This document shows, piece after piece, positions 53,675 through 62,090 of a stretch of DNA of 64,000 nucleotides. The notes beneath the pieces are model-generated. The model was not told the origin of the DNA. It ran no database searches and saw only the letters and a program-made list of their open reading frames with translations. This DNA is from an uncultured Chryseobacterium sp. (GTDB taxonomy: Bacteria > Bacteroidota > Bacteroidia > Flavobacteriales > Weeksellaceae): positions 1 through 64,000 of the forward strand of contig CAJYLO010000007.1 in the NCBI GenBank assembly GCA_913776245.1, in the 5' to 3' direction. A program made the position numbers and the translations under genes. Each line of letters starts with the position of its first letter. The first letter of the stretch is position 1.

Positions 53675-54244
53675 ATGGATTTCAAATTGACAAAAAAAGA
53701 GCTTAGAATCATTTATAAGCAAAAAAGAATGGCCTTATCACAAGATGAGGTCAATTTTTTGTCTCAAAAGATACTGGAACAGTTTATTTTACAATTTAAT
53801 CTTATTGAAAATCAGAAAATTAATATTTTTTTGTCAATTGAAAAACTAAATGAAATTAATACCCGGATTTTCATCAATTATTTTTTTGATAAAAAAGTAA
53901 GGATTTTTGTTCCTAAAATTCAAAATGAAAAATTGCTGTCAATCGAAATTTTCCCCGATTCTCAGTTTGAGGTTAACCGGTGGGGAATCAGAGAACCAAC
54001 CGGCGAAGCTGTACAAGATGTTGATTTTGATTATGTTTTAACACCATTATTATATTGCGATAGCAAGGGAAACAGGATTGGTTATGGCAAAGGGTTTTAT
54101 GATTCTTTTTTTTCTGAGAATTTAAAAGTTCGTAATAAAATCGGTGTTAATTTCTTTAACCCTGAACAGGCAGTGGCGGATGTTTTTAGTTCGGATGTAA
54201 GCTTAGATGCTTTGGTTACACCATCTCAGGTATTCATTTTTTAA
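53675..54244 (+). CDS. 5-formyltetrahydrofolate cyclo-ligase
   Basis: A 189-residue ATP-dependent enzyme that converts 5-formyl-THF to 5,10-methenyl-THF. It starts DFKLTKKELRIIYKQKRMAL, has NIFLSIEKLNEINTR, and the signature VLTPLLYCDSKGNRIGYGKGFYDSFF, including the nucleotide-phosphate binding GYGKGFYD. It begins 12 bases after trhO, so the two may be co-transcribed. Low GC of the gene relative to trhO is noticeable, but the product is ordinary. Confidence 0.92.
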   Translation: MDFKLTKKELRIIYKQKRMALSQDEVNFLSQKILEQFILQFNLIENQKINIFLSIEKLNEINTRIFINYFFDKKVRIFVPKIQNEKLLSIEIFPDSQFEVNRWGIREPTGEAVQDVDFDYVLTPLLYCDSKGNRIGYGKGFYDSFFSENLKVRNKIGVNFFNPEQAVADVFSSDVSLDALVTPSQVFIF

Positions 54245-54335
54245 GTTAAATGGTTGATAATCATTGTTGTTTTTTTGTAAAATGCTTTACAAAGTCTTTA
54301 CAAGTTATTTTTAAATGATTTTTATCACACCAGCC

Positions 54336-54343
54336 TACCTTTG
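54336..54343 (+). promoter_or_regulatory. Minus-7 box TACCTTTG of lipoprotein A
   Basis: TACCTTTG matches TAnnTTTG, 67 bases before the ATG, so the mRNA would carry a leader of about 60 AT-rich bases. Confidence 0.5.
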
Positions 54344-54410
54344 TCTTGTAATTATAAGTGAATAATTAACGAATAACAATATATTAATAATTAATTTAAA
54401 TTTTTAGAAA

Positions 54411-54647
54411 ATGAAAAAGTCATTATTTGTAGCTGCTTTCGCTGCTATCGCTCTTGTAGCTTGTAAAAAAACTGATAACGTAGAAGCTGCTGCTGTTGAT
54501 TCAGTAGACGCTAAAGCTGATTCTGCTGTTGCAGTTATCGATTCTACTAAAGATGCTACTGTTGATTCAGTAAAAGCTACTGCTGATTCTGCTAAAGCTG
54601 AAGTAAAAGCTGACGAGAAAGCTGCAAAAGAAGAAATCAAAAAATAA
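54411..54647 (+). CDS. Small Ala/Asp-rich lipoprotein A
   Basis: A 78-residue lipoprotein: signal MKKSLFVAAFAAIALVAC with lipobox LVAC and Cys18, then a mature part made mostly of Ala, Asp, Ser, Lys, Val and Glu. It continues KKTDNVEAAAVDSVDAKADS, and the composition favours an alpha-helical coil. It is a paralog of lipoprotein B at 56503 (near-identical signal and first mature residues). A terminator follows at 54668. Function unknown; a surface or periplasmic structural lipoprotein is a guess. Confidence 0.85.
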   Translation: MKKSLFVAAFAAIALVACKKTDNVEAAAVDSVDAKADSAVAVIDSTKDATVDSVKATADSAKAEVKADEKAAKEEIKK

Positions 54648-54667
54648 TTAGATCATCTAATTAAACG

Positions 54668-54693
54668 AAAAAGCCGCTATTTAGCGGCTTTTT
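54668..54693 (+). terminator. Terminator of lipoprotein A, inside the end of a convergent gene
   Basis: AAAAAGCCGCT (54668-54678) pairs with AGCGGCTTTTT (54683-54693), loop ATTT. The convergent minus-strand gene ends inside it: its stop codon is 54677-54679, so its last codons (KAAK) form part of the stem. Confidence 0.9.
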
Positions 54694-55276
54694 CTATTTT
54701 AATGCTGTCTGTATTCTTTGGATAAAAAGAGGTAAAGTAAAACTTGAATTCCTTCTGAAACTTAACCGGCGAAGCTTTGAGCATATATTGGGCTTTCCTG
54801 CTTACTGTCGTGATGTAGGTCTTTTTATTATCATAATATTCTACATCAAAGGTTGCAAAATCCAATGTGTCTTTTTCCTTTATGGCTTTGGATGTTGTGA
54901 GATTATTCACTTTTGCAAATCTGACCTTCAGGCTGTCCATCTCCTTAAGAAGCGGTTTCAGGTTATTGGAGTCTTTGGTAAAAAAGTGGGCCTGCATTTG
55001 TGTATAAATTACCGAATCGATTTCCGTATCCTTATTTCCCGATGTATAAAGCGTGGAAAGATCCAGCAGATCCTGTACTTTTTGTGATGTTATAAGATTT
55101 ATAGCCTGTATACTGTCAAGTTTTGTCTTCGAATAAGTTTTTTGGTTATTCTTATACTTAATACTTTCAATTGAAGATCCGTCTCCGTCATATTTTTTGT
55201 TACAGGAAATAATCCCGAATATCGATATTGATATACAGAGAGCCAGAATTGTGTATTTATTTCTTCTTTCCATCAT
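54677..55276 (-). CDS. Putative lipoprotein, unknown function
   Basis: A 199-residue protein with a lipoprotein signal (MERRNKYTILALCISISIFG) and lipobox IISC near residue 25. The mature part is charged, has no recognised domain, and contains helical LQIMQAHFF-like segments. It is downstream of and overlaps the membrane regulator by 20 bases (on the minus strand), so the two are made together. The position between two lipoproteins of one paralogous pair, and co-expression with a membrane protein, suggest a functional unit, as described in the findings. Confidence 0.7.
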   Translation of the reverse strand: MMERRNKYTILALCISISIFGIISCNKKYDGDGSSIESIKYKNNQKTYSKTKLDSIQAINLITSQKVQDLLDLSTLYTSGNKDTEIDSVIYTQMQAHFFTKDSNNLKPLLKEMDSLKVRFAKVNNLTTSKAIKEKDTLDFATFDVEYYDNKKTYITTVSRKAQYMLKASPVKFQKEFKFYFTSFYPKNTDSIKIEKAAK

Positions 55277-56336
55277 CTGTAATTCTAAATTTAATCATTA
55301 CAATTTTTCCGTTTTTCATTTGGGAGTCAATCACTTCCAGGTTTTCCAGTGAAGTTGTAGGAAGCGTAACAAGCGAGATGTATTTTTGCTTATCCATTGT
55401 TTCAATGCCGTAGATATCACTGTCTACCACCTGATAGATCAGAGCATTGTCACTGATAAGCCGGTTCAGTTCATTGGTTTTTTTCTTAAAATCGATTATT
55501 GATTTGGAGTAATAATACAACTGAATTGCATAGTCATTTGGCTTCAGCTCTATATTCTCAGAAACAGGAGCGGTTGTCAGATCTCTTGTCACGGTGTCTG
55601 TTTTATAGAAAGGAGAAGAGATGATCATTTTAAGATTTTTACTTTTTGTTTCGTAAACAAAAGGCGAGTTCGGCTTTACCTTAAAAAGAATCGGAGATTC
55701 ATTTTCCCGGATGATTTTTACATCAAGCTCCCCTTTTATAGAGGAGTTCCTGTCTGCATCAGTAAAGGCATAGGTGTATTTTTTATAGAATAAATTATCA
55801 TAAAATACAAGGATGAGAACAATTGCAAAAAGAAATATGGATATTCCCAGCCAGAGGTAAGTTCTTAAGAAATTCTGTCTTTTATCGCTTGTAAGAATAT
55901 TTCTGTTGATTTCGTCAATAGCTTGATTATCAATTGATGCAAATGCTTCTGCAGACTTCTTTATTTCAAAACTATCAGAATTTTGGACAATCTCTGTTTT
56001 TTCCTCGGAATTACTTTGTGTTTCTGGCTTTTCATTCTGACTGATTTTATTTTTCTTCTTAAAATCGAACCAGGAATTGTATCCTGCATACACAGAAAGG
56101 ATATTAAGCATGTCAATTCTCGGAATTTTTTCCTGGGAATTATTTTTAAAATAGGTGTAAAAAGTCTTTTCACTGATATTGCCCTTTGCTTTTTGGCGAA
56201 GGTCTTCCTGGAAATAAATGATATCAATCCCTTTCCATTTGGAAATGTCATCAAAAGATGGGGAATGCGTCTCCAGATATTTCTCCTGGACAGAAGATTT
56301 TAGTGTCTGAAAATATAAAAATTCTATATCGCTCAA
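55257..56336 (-). CDS. Membrane protein with possible N-terminal DNA-binding domain
   Basis: A 359-residue protein. Residues 1-95 look soluble and helical, ending in EKIPRIDMLNILSVYAGYNSWFDF; the pattern [SRT]xxTLxxLAxYxGYxSWxDF is common in putative helix-turn-helix N-termini of Bacteroidota. A charged linker leads to a single membrane helix (about 158-178, YLWLGISIFLFAIVLILVFY). The remaining 180 residues are periplasmic, with beta-rich NSSIKGELDVKIIREN. I recognise no named family; a one-component transmembrane regulator is my inference. It is divergent from lipoprotein B. Confidence 0.6.
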   Translation of the reverse strand: MSDIEFLYFQTLKSSVQEKYLETHSPSFDDISKWKGIDIIYFQEDLRQKAKGNISEKTFYTYFKNNSQEKIPRIDMLNILSVYAGYNSWFDFKKKNKISQNEKPETQSNSEEKTEIVQNSDSFEIKKSAEAFASIDNQAIDEINRNILTSDKRQNFLRTYLWLGISIFLFAIVLILVFYDNLFYKKYTYAFTDADRNSSIKGELDVKIIRENESPILFKVKPNSPFVYETKSKNLKMIISSPFYKTDTVTRDLTTAPVSENIELKPNDYAIQLYYYSKSIIDFKKKTNELNRLISDNALIYQVVDSDIYGIETMDKQKYISLVTLPTTSLENLEVIDSQMKNGKIVMIKFRITDDGKKK

Positions 56337-56443
56337 AGTGGTAAATAGTCTTAATTTGTTGATTTACAAGTATGATTATTTGTAAATCCTGTTTTACAAA
56401 TATATTACAATTAATTTTCAAATACAAAATTTATTTATTGACA

Positions 56444-56451
56444 TAATTTTG
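56444..56451 (+). promoter_or_regulatory. Minus-7 box TAATTTTG of lipoprotein B
   Basis: TAATTTTG matches TAnnTTTG, 51 bases before the ATG at 56503. A longer in-frame start at 56449 would lie inside the box and is rejected. Confidence 0.5.
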
Positions 56452-56502
56452 TCCCGTTCAAATAAGGACAGTCTATTAACTAACAATTTAAATTTAATTA
56501 TT

Positions 56503-56733
56503 ATGAAAAAGTCATTATTCGTAGCTGCTATCGCTGCTGTTGCTCTTGTAGCTTGTAAAAAAACTGAAAACGTAGAAACTGCATCTGCTGATTCTGCTGT
56601 AGTAGATTCTTCTGCTGCAACTCTTGATTCTGCTGCTGCTAAAGTTGATTCAGCTGCTGTAAAAGTTGACTCTGCTGCTGCTAAAGTAGAAGGTGCTGCT
56701 AAAAAAGTTGATTCAGCTGCTGCTAAAAAATAA
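56503..56733 (+). CDS. Small Ala-rich lipoprotein B with heptad repeats
   Basis: A 76-residue lipoprotein with signal MKKSLFVAAIAAVALVAC (Cys18) nearly identical to lipoprotein A. From residue 41 to 75 it has five heptads, LDSAAAK, VDSAAVK, VDSAAAK, VEGAAKK, VDSAAAK, so V/L at position one and A at 4-6 repeat every seven residues, as in a coiled-coil. It ends with KK. A C(UUCG)G terminator follows. It is divergent from the membrane regulator, with which it may share control. Confidence 0.88.
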   Translation: MKKSLFVAAIAAVALVACKKTENVETASADSAVVDSSAATLDSAAAKVDSAAVKVDSAAAKVEGAAKKVDSAAAKK

Positions 56734-56755
56734 TCTTAACCACGTTAAGAATTTT

Positions 56756-56785
56756 AAACCACTTCTTCGGAAGTGGTTTTTTATT
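56756..56785 (+). terminator. Terminator with UUCG tetraloop, after lipoprotein B
   Basis: AAACCACTTC (56756-56765) pairs with GAAGTGGTTT (56770-56779), loop TTCG closed by C-G, followed by TTTT. It also lies at the end of the convergent methylase gene (stop 56781). Confidence 0.92.
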
Positions 56786-57551
56786 TTCCCATTTTCTGTC
56801 TCAGGATTTCGTAACAGGTAATTGCAGCTGCATTACTTAGATTTAAGGAATCTATAGTTCCGGACATCGGGATCAAAATATTCTCTCCTTTTCCTTTCCA
56901 GAAGTCACTAAGGCCGGAATGTTCGGTGCCAAATAATACGGCCGATCTTGCCTTAAGATTTTTATCGTGAATATATTTTGCATCATCACTCATAAAAGTG
57001 GTGAAGATATTATAATCATTGATTTTTAAAAATTCCAATGTTTCTTCATTAGATGCCTGGAAAATATTCATGCCGAACAAACACCCAACGCTAGAACGGA
57101 TAACATTCGGGTTATAAAAATCGGTTTTTGGATCAGTGACAATCAAAGCGTTGATTCCGAATGCTTCGCAACTTCTCAGGATGGCTCCGAGATTTCCCGG
57201 TTTCTCAACACTTTCCAGAATAATAATTGCCGAATCCTGTTTCGGTTTGAACTCGTCAAGATTTCTTTGTTCCAGTTTATAGATTCCGATGATTCCCTCA
57301 GTAGTGCCACGATAGGCTATTTTTTCATACAATTTCTCAGAGACAAAGTGGATTTTGGAATCTGGCAAAGCTCCATCAAATAGGTTTTCGCAAATAAAAT
57401 ATTCTTCCGGCTGATTTCCAAAATGTACTGCCCGCTCGTTTTCCTGCTGACCTTCTACGATGAAAACTCCTGCTTTTTTCCTGTCCTGGTTTTTAGAAAG
57501 AAGTCTTGTCAGTCTTTTGATTTTTTCGTTTTGAAGGCTTTCTATGAGCAT
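56781..57551 (-). CDS. TrmH/SpoU-family RNA 2'-O-methyltransferase
   Basis: A 256-residue SPOUT methylase. Its N-terminal part (about 1-90) is the substrate-binding domain ending with GTTEGIIGIY. Motif 1 is AIIILESVEKPGNLGAILRSCEAF, motif 2 LFGTEHSGLSDFW, and motif 3 LIPMSGTIDSLNLSNAAAITCYEILRQ, giving the knotted SAM site. The family methylates the ribose 2'-OH of rRNA or tRNA; the target nucleotide is not deducible. It is convergent with lipoprotein B and divergent from lptB. Confidence 0.92.
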   Translation of the reverse strand: MLIESLQNEKIKRLTRLLSKNQDRKKAGVFIVEGQQENERAVHFGNQPEEYFICENLFDGALPDSKIHFVSEKLYEKIAYRGTTEGIIGIYKLEQRNLDEFKPKQDSAIIILESVEKPGNLGAILRSCEAFGINALIVTDPKTDFYNPNVIRSSVGCLFGMNIFQASNEETLEFLKINDYNIFTTFMSDDAKYIHDKNLKARSAVLFGTEHSGLSDFWKGKGENILIPMSGTIDSLNLSNAAAITCYEILRQKMGK

Positions 57552-57630
57552 TTTGAGAATTTTTGCAAAGATAAGAAATTGTAAAAGTTAAACTTCTATC
57601 TTGCGACATCTGTCTTCCAACAAAAAAATA

Positions 57631-57638
57631 TATCTTTG
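57631..57638 (+). promoter_or_regulatory. Minus-7 box TATCTTTG of lptB, nearly leaderless
   Basis: TATCTTTG ends four bases before the ATG at 57643, so the mRNA starts at or next to the start codon. Confidence 0.5.
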
Positions 57639-57642
57639 TTTT

Positions 57643-58371
57643 ATGATTTTACGAGGAGAAAATTTGATCAAAGAATATGGTCCGAAAAAAGTTGTCAAAG
57701 GTGTATCACTTGAGGTTCAGCAAGGCGAAATTGTCGGGCTTTTGGGACCAAACGGTGCCGGAAAAACTACTTCCTTCTATATGATAGTAGGATTGGTAAA
57801 ACCAACTTTGGGCAATGTTTTTCTGGATGATCAGAATATCACACAAGATGCCATGTACAGGCGCGCGCAAAAAGGTATTGGTTATCTGGCGCAGGAAGCA
57901 TCGGTTTTCAGGAAGTTGTCTGTGGAAGACAATATCCTGGGCGTTTTACAATTGACTAAGCTTTCCAAAAAGGAACAGAAGAAAAAATGTGACGAACTGA
58001 TTGAGGAATTTCACCTGGAACACGTTCGTAAAAACCGGGGCGATCTGCTTTCCGGAGGCGAAAGACGTAGAACGGAAATTGCACGTTGCCTCGCCACGAG
58101 TCCGAATTTTATTCTCCTAGATGAGCCTTTCGCCGGTGTAGACCCGATTGCTGTAGAAGATATCCAGAAAATCGTGAGATCTTTGGTCGAGAAAAATATC
58201 GGAATCCTGATTACCGATCACAATGTTCAGCAGACTCTGGCAATTACCAACAAAACTTACATTATGTTCGAAGGGAAAATCCTGAAAGAAGGTTTGCCGG
58301 AAGATCTGGCAAATGACCCAGAAGTGAGACAGGCCTATCTTGGAGAGAATTTTAGGTTTGAGAAGATTTAA
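57643..58371 (+). CDS. lptB: LPS export ABC transporter ATPase LptB
   Basis: A 242-residue ATPase of the LptB2FG complex that extracts LPS from the inner membrane. Walker A is [20 protein letters not shown]-loop [17 protein letters not shown], signature [18 protein letters not shown], Walker [21 protein letters not shown]-loop LITDHN. The GVDP and FAGVDPIAV segments are LptB-specific. A longer frame from 57601 starts before the minus-7 box; ATG 57643 ([12 protein letters not shown]) is the right start. LptF, LptG and LptC are elsewhere. Confidence 0.95.
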   Translation: MILRGENLIKEYGPKKVVKGVSLEVQQGEIVGLLGPNGAGKTTSFYMIVGLVKPTLGNVFLDDQNITQDAMYRRAQKGIGYLAQEASVFRKLSVEDNILGVLQLTKLSKKEQKKKCDELIEEFHLEHVRKNRGDLLSGGERRRTEIARCLATSPNFILLDEPFAGVDPIAVEDIQKIVRSLVEKNIGILITDHNVQQTLAITNKTYIMFEGKILKEGLPEDLANDPEVRQAYLGENFRFEKI

Positions 58372-58533
58372 ATTTATTGCAAACCGGAAATTTCAAAAAT
58401 TAAATATAAATAAGTCGCAGAGTCTTTTCTTTGCGACTTTTTTCGCTTATAATTAAAATCCTTTTGCGACTTTGCGATATAAATATATCACATTCTAAAA
58501 TCCTATTGACAAACTATTGTCACAGCAGCATCA

Positions 58534-58541
58534 TAAATTTG
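58534..58541 (+). promoter_or_regulatory. Minus-7 box TAAATTTG of the dinB-family gene
   Basis: TAAATTTG lies 21 bases before the ATG at 58563. The region 58372-58530 before it has short GCGACTTT repeats and no gene. Confidence 0.5.
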
Positions 58542-58562
58542 TATCAAATAAAACAAACTATT

Positions 58563-59045
58563 ATGAACGCAAACGCAAAAGTCCTGGATTCCCAACAACT
58601 ATTAATCCACTGGCAAGGCCACAGAAACCTAACCCGAAGAGTGATTGAAGCTTTTCCCGAAAAAGATTTATTCGGGTTTTCAATTGGCGGAATGAGACCA
58701 TTCGCAAAATTGGCTTTGGAGCTGTTGGCAATTGGTGGACCTGCTTTGAAAGGAATTGTTGACAAAAATATGGAAGCTTATAACGAAGAAGCTTTCAATC
58801 CGACAACCAAGGCAGAAATTTTAGCAAAATGGGATGAAGAAACAGAAGTTATCAATGAATACTTCAGCCAGATTACCGAGGAAAGATTTCAGGAAACTTT
58901 CAATTTATTTGGACAATACGAGTTTCCGGTTTATCAGAACATTCTTTATTTCGTGGACAATGAGATCCATCACAGAGGTCAGGGTTATGTTTACCTACGA
59001 GCGTTGGGAATCGAACCGCCATTTTTCTGGGAAAGAGAAAGGTAG
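58563..59045 (+). CDS. DinB-superfamily protein
   Basis: A 160-residue protein with the four-helix DinB fold: SQQLLIHWQGHRNLTRRVIEA with a metal-binding His near residue 24, and IHHRGQGYVYLRALGIEPPFFWE at the end. These His residues chelate a divalent metal in the family, whose members act in thiol-dependent or damage-linked reactions; the reaction here is unknown. It is convergent with a WYL regulator gene, and this pairing of WYL regulator with DinB protein is frequent in bacteria, so the regulator may control it. Confidence 0.86.
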   Translation: MNANAKVLDSQQLLIHWQGHRNLTRRVIEAFPEKDLFGFSIGGMRPFAKLALELLAIGGPALKGIVDKNMEAYNEEAFNPTTKAEILAKWDEETEVINEYFSQITEERFQETFNLFGQYEFPVYQNILYFVDNEIHHRGQGYVYLRALGIEPPFFWERER

Positions 59046-59080
59046 GGAAGATAAAGAATCAAGTACAAAGAGAAAAGACA

Positions 59081-59106
59081 AAAACCGTTTCGTTTGAAGC
59101 GGTTTT
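59081..59106. terminator. Terminator between dinB-family and WYL genes
   Basis: AAAACCGTTTC (59081-59091) pairs with GAAGCGGTTTT (59096-59106), one G-T pair, loop GTTT, then T. Confidence 0.75.
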
Positions 59107-59118
59107 TATGATGTTATT

Positions 59119-60075
59119 TTATTTTAGATTCTTAGAAATATTAGAAATCAAATTATTCATAATCAATTTCAGATTTTCAGGTTCTATGATTTGAGCATAA
59201 TCCAGAAACGTAATCAACCAACGCGGAAAACCTTCATCAATCCATTCTGTTTCGAAGGTCAGAAGCATTCCGTTTCCGGTTTCTTCTTCAGCAGTTAAAC
59301 CATAATATATTTTGGAATTCACAAGATGTGGCATTATTTTTTTCTCGACTAAAAGTTTGACTTCCACTTTTTTGATATCCGATTTTTTTCTGTAATCTGC
59401 GATATTCCCATAATTCTGTAAAAATAGATTTTGAGTTTTCTCGATTTTCAGGATCCTGTCCACACGAAATTGCCGGAAATCTTTTCGCATCGTGCAAAAC
59501 GCCATAACATACCAGTAATTGATTTCATAGAAAACTCCAACTGCTTCGATGATTCGTTCGCTGGTTTCGTTTTTTATATCTAGATAAGTGATTTTCAACT
59601 GGTTTTTTTCTGCAATGCTTTCCAGAATTGTTGGAATAATATTCTTGACAGTATCCTGTTTCTCTGGCCGGTGTGTGTAAACATCAATCTGATTTTCAAT
59701 ATTCTGAACCATATTTTTCTCCGAATTCCGGATGACCGCTTTCACTTTTTCCATCGCGGAATTGTAATGAGAATCGAGGCTTTGGTGAGAAAATTTCTGC
59801 ATCAGTTTTTCCGCGGTGATGAAGCTCAAAACTTCTTCTTTCGTAAACATAACAGGCGGAAGTTTGTAACCATCCACCAAAGAATAACCGGATCCGGCTT
59901 CCCCAAAGATAGGAATTCCTGCATTCTCCAGAGTTTTGATATCCCGATAAATCGTCCTGATGCTGACGTCAAATTTCTCCGCCAAATCCTGTGCTCGGAC
60001 AATGGATTTAGTTTGCAGTTGTGTCAGAATCGATGTGACCCGGTCTATTTTTTTGATGTAATGGTCTTCATTCAT
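59119..60075 (-). CDS. HTH/WYL-domain transcriptional regulator (YafY type)
   Basis: A 318-residue regulator. The N-terminal winged helix is IDRVTSILTQLQTKSIVRAQ followed by LAEKFDVSIRTIYRDIKTLE, with GIPIFGEAGSGYSL as the wing. The WYL domain (about 150-235) includes ITYLDIKNETSERIIEA and the WYVMAFCTMRKDFRQFRVDRI tract in which the ligand-binding residues lie. The C-terminal extension is normal for YafY. WYL domains sense nucleic acid or other ligands in DNA-damage and defence settings, but here it faces only a DinB gene. Confidence 0.9.
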   Translation of the reverse strand: MNEDHYIKKIDRVTSILTQLQTKSIVRAQDLAEKFDVSIRTIYRDIKTLENAGIPIFGEAGSGYSLVDGYKLPPVMFTKEEVLSFITAEKLMQKFSHQSLDSHYNSAMEKVKAVIRNSEKNMVQNIENQIDVYTHRPEKQDTVKNIIPTILESIAEKNQLKITYLDIKNETSERIIEAVGVFYEINYWYVMAFCTMRKDFRQFRVDRILKIEKTQNLFLQNYGNIADYRKKSDIKKVEVKLLVEKKIMPHLVNSKIYYGLTAEEETGNGMLLTFETEWIDEGFPRWLITFLDYAQIIEPENLKLIMNNLISNISKNLK

Positions 60076-60121
60076 TTGTTTAGAATTCTTTGAAATTTTA
60101 GTCTATTCTAAAGACCTATTC

Positions 60122-60192
60122 TCTCGCTGATTTTTACAGATAACGCAAATCTAGCCATATGAATATCTGCAAAATTCGCTAAATCTGCGAGA
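60122..60192. repeat. Inverted repeat TCTCGC...GCGAGA with degenerate tandem words
   Basis: TCTCGC (60122-60127) pairs with GCGAGA (60187-60192). Between them words such as ATCTGC and ATTCGCT recur in a degenerate tandem way (AATATCTGC, AAATCTGC). It sits between the WYL regulator and the next exporter, and no gene is visible in 60076-60216. Confidence 0.45.
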
Positions 60193-60216
60193 ATAAAAAT
60201 TATCAGTAAAAATTGT

Positions 60217-62028
60217 CTAACACTCATCCTTATAAGTTTTCACCAATCTATCAAGATTCAAACTTCTGGCGGAAGCATCGAAAATTTCTCGATAGGTTCC
60301 GTCTTTTTCGTACAATTCTTCGTGCGTTCCGTTTTCCACGACTTCGCCTTTTTTCATCACATAAATCATATCCGAATCTAAGATCTGTGATAATGAGTGC
60401 GAAATAATAATTACTGTTCTGCCTTTTTTAATCGCGTCCAGAGAATTTTTGATCTGTTCCGTTGCAATCGCATCTAGGCTTGCCGTTGGTTCATCAAGGA
60501 AAATGATCGGTGGATTTTTCAGAAATAATCTTGCAATGGCGATTCTCTGTTGCTGGCCTCCGGAAAGTTGCGTTGCATCGTGATTGTAACCATCCGGCAA
60601 ATCCAAAATCTGCTCGTGGAGATAAGCTTTTGTAGCTGCTTCTTTGATTTCGTCCAAAGTCGCTTCCAGATTTCCGTAACGGATGTTGTCTTCAATACTT
60701 CCTTTGAAAATGTGATTTTTCTGAAGTACCAAACCAAGGTCATCACGCAGATAATCGTTATCAAAATCATTCAGATTGTTGCCGTCCAAAAGAATTTCTC
60801 CGGAATCCGGCTCATAAAATTTACAAAGCAAATTGATAATCGTTGATTTTCCGGCGCCACTCAATCCAACCAAAGCTGTGGTTTTCCCATTTTCTACGCT
60901 TAATGATACGTTATGCAGCGCTTTCATCCCATTTGGATAAGTGAAATCAACGTTTCTGATTTCGAAATTACCTTGGATCGGAATGTTATTAATGATTCCA
61001 TTTGGCTCAGTTTCATCGTCGTCATTCAGGATTTCAAAATAACCTTCGGCGTAAATAAACGCGTCATTCATATCATCATAAATCCTGTGAAGCTGACGGA
61101 TGGGTGCAGAAACATTGTTGAACAACATTATGTGAAGCATAATCGCGCCAATGGTCATTTGCTGGTCAAGAACCAGATAGACCGTCAAAAGGATAATCAG
61201 AACGATACCAAATTGCTCAATAAAGGTTTTCAGGCCATCATAAATAAAACTTGTTCTCCTTGTGTAGAGTTGGCTTTCCATCAGTTTCATCTGAAGGTTA
61301 TATTGTTTTCTGCCTTCAAATTTTTCCCTCACGAAACTCTTGATAACCATTATCGAATTGATCAGGTTCAGAAGCCCGGACGTCTTTTCCTCACGTTGGT
61401 TTCTGAGTGTCCGTCTCACGCCGGATAATTTTCTGGCTTGTCTGGAGGTTACATAAAAATAAATCGGGATCACAAAAGTGGAAACCAAACCAACGTAAAG
61501 ATTCTGCATATACATTACAACTAACGCAATAATTGCCGTTGAAAACAAAGGTAAAATGTCAATGAAAAAATTCTGAACGAGTTTTGTTAAACTTTCTATT
61601 CCTCTGTCGATGCGGATCTGAAGTTTTCCGGATTCGTGGCGGTCGTCATTATAATAAGCGATTCGGTAAGTCAGGATCTTGTCAATCGCAGCCTGTGCTA
61701 GTTCGGAACTGACATTAATTCTGATTTTTTCGCCATAAAATTTCTGTCCGAATTGGATGAAGATATTCGCCAGTTCTTTGCCCAAAAGTATAGCCGAAAT
61801 CAGAATTAAAACGTGAATGCCTTCCTGCATAGGATAAGGAAGCTGTGTCAATTTCGTGACTTCATCAACAGTATATTTCAGAACAATCGGATTGACCTGA
61901 GCAAATAAAGCGCCGATAAAAGTCAGTGCCAAAGTTCCGAAAACCATCCATCTGTAGGGCTTTATAAAATTTTTCAGTTGATTGAAAATGTGGATAAGAT
62001 TGGTGGTTTTCTGAAAAGGTTTTTTCAT
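60217..62028 (-). CDS. ABC exporter, fused membrane and ATPase domains
   Basis: A 603-residue half-transporter related to MsbA. Six helices are predicted in the first 330 residues (including WMVFGTLALTFIGALF and FVIPIYFYVTSRQARK). The ATPase has Walker A VGLSGAGKSTIINLLCKFY, Q-loop LVLQKNHIFKGSIEDN, signature TQLSGGQQQRIAIARLFL, Walker B IIFLDEPTASLDA and H-loop IISHSL. Unlike the exporter at 30.2 kb it has the standard Glu after Walker B. Substrate unknown; lipid A or lipid-like molecules are possible. Confidence 0.9.
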   Translation of the reverse strand: MKKPFQKTTNLIHIFNQLKNFIKPYRWMVFGTLALTFIGALFAQVNPIVLKYTVDEVTKLTQLPYPMQEGIHVLILISAILLGKELANIFIQFGQKFYGEKIRINVSSELAQAAIDKILTYRIAYYNDDRHESGKLQIRIDRGIESLTKLVQNFFIDILPLFSTAIIALVVMYMQNLYVGLVSTFVIPIYFYVTSRQARKLSGVRRTLRNQREEKTSGLLNLINSIMVIKSFVREKFEGRKQYNLQMKLMESQLYTRRTSFIYDGLKTFIEQFGIVLIILLTVYLVLDQQMTIGAIMLHIMLFNNVSAPIRQLHRIYDDMNDAFIYAEGYFEILNDDDETEPNGIINNIPIQGNFEIRNVDFTYPNGMKALHNVSLSVENGKTTALVGLSGAGKSTIINLLCKFYEPDSGEILLDGNNLNDFDNDYLRDDLGLVLQKNHIFKGSIEDNIRYGNLEATLDEIKEAATKAYLHEQILDLPDGYNHDATQLSGGQQQRIAIARLFLKNPPIIFLDEPTASLDAIATEQIKNSLDAIKKGRTVIIISHSLSQILDSDMIYVMKKGEVVENGTHEELYEKDGTYREIFDASARSLNLDRLVKTYKDEC

Positions 62029-62090
62029 CTAAGCAAGTTAAGGATAAATTTAAGATACATAGAAATTAATACTTAAGTTTTATTTTTAAT

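Noticed and set aside
56449-56502. Earlier start for lipoprotein B
   Set aside because: It lies in the minus-7 box and would bury the signal peptide.
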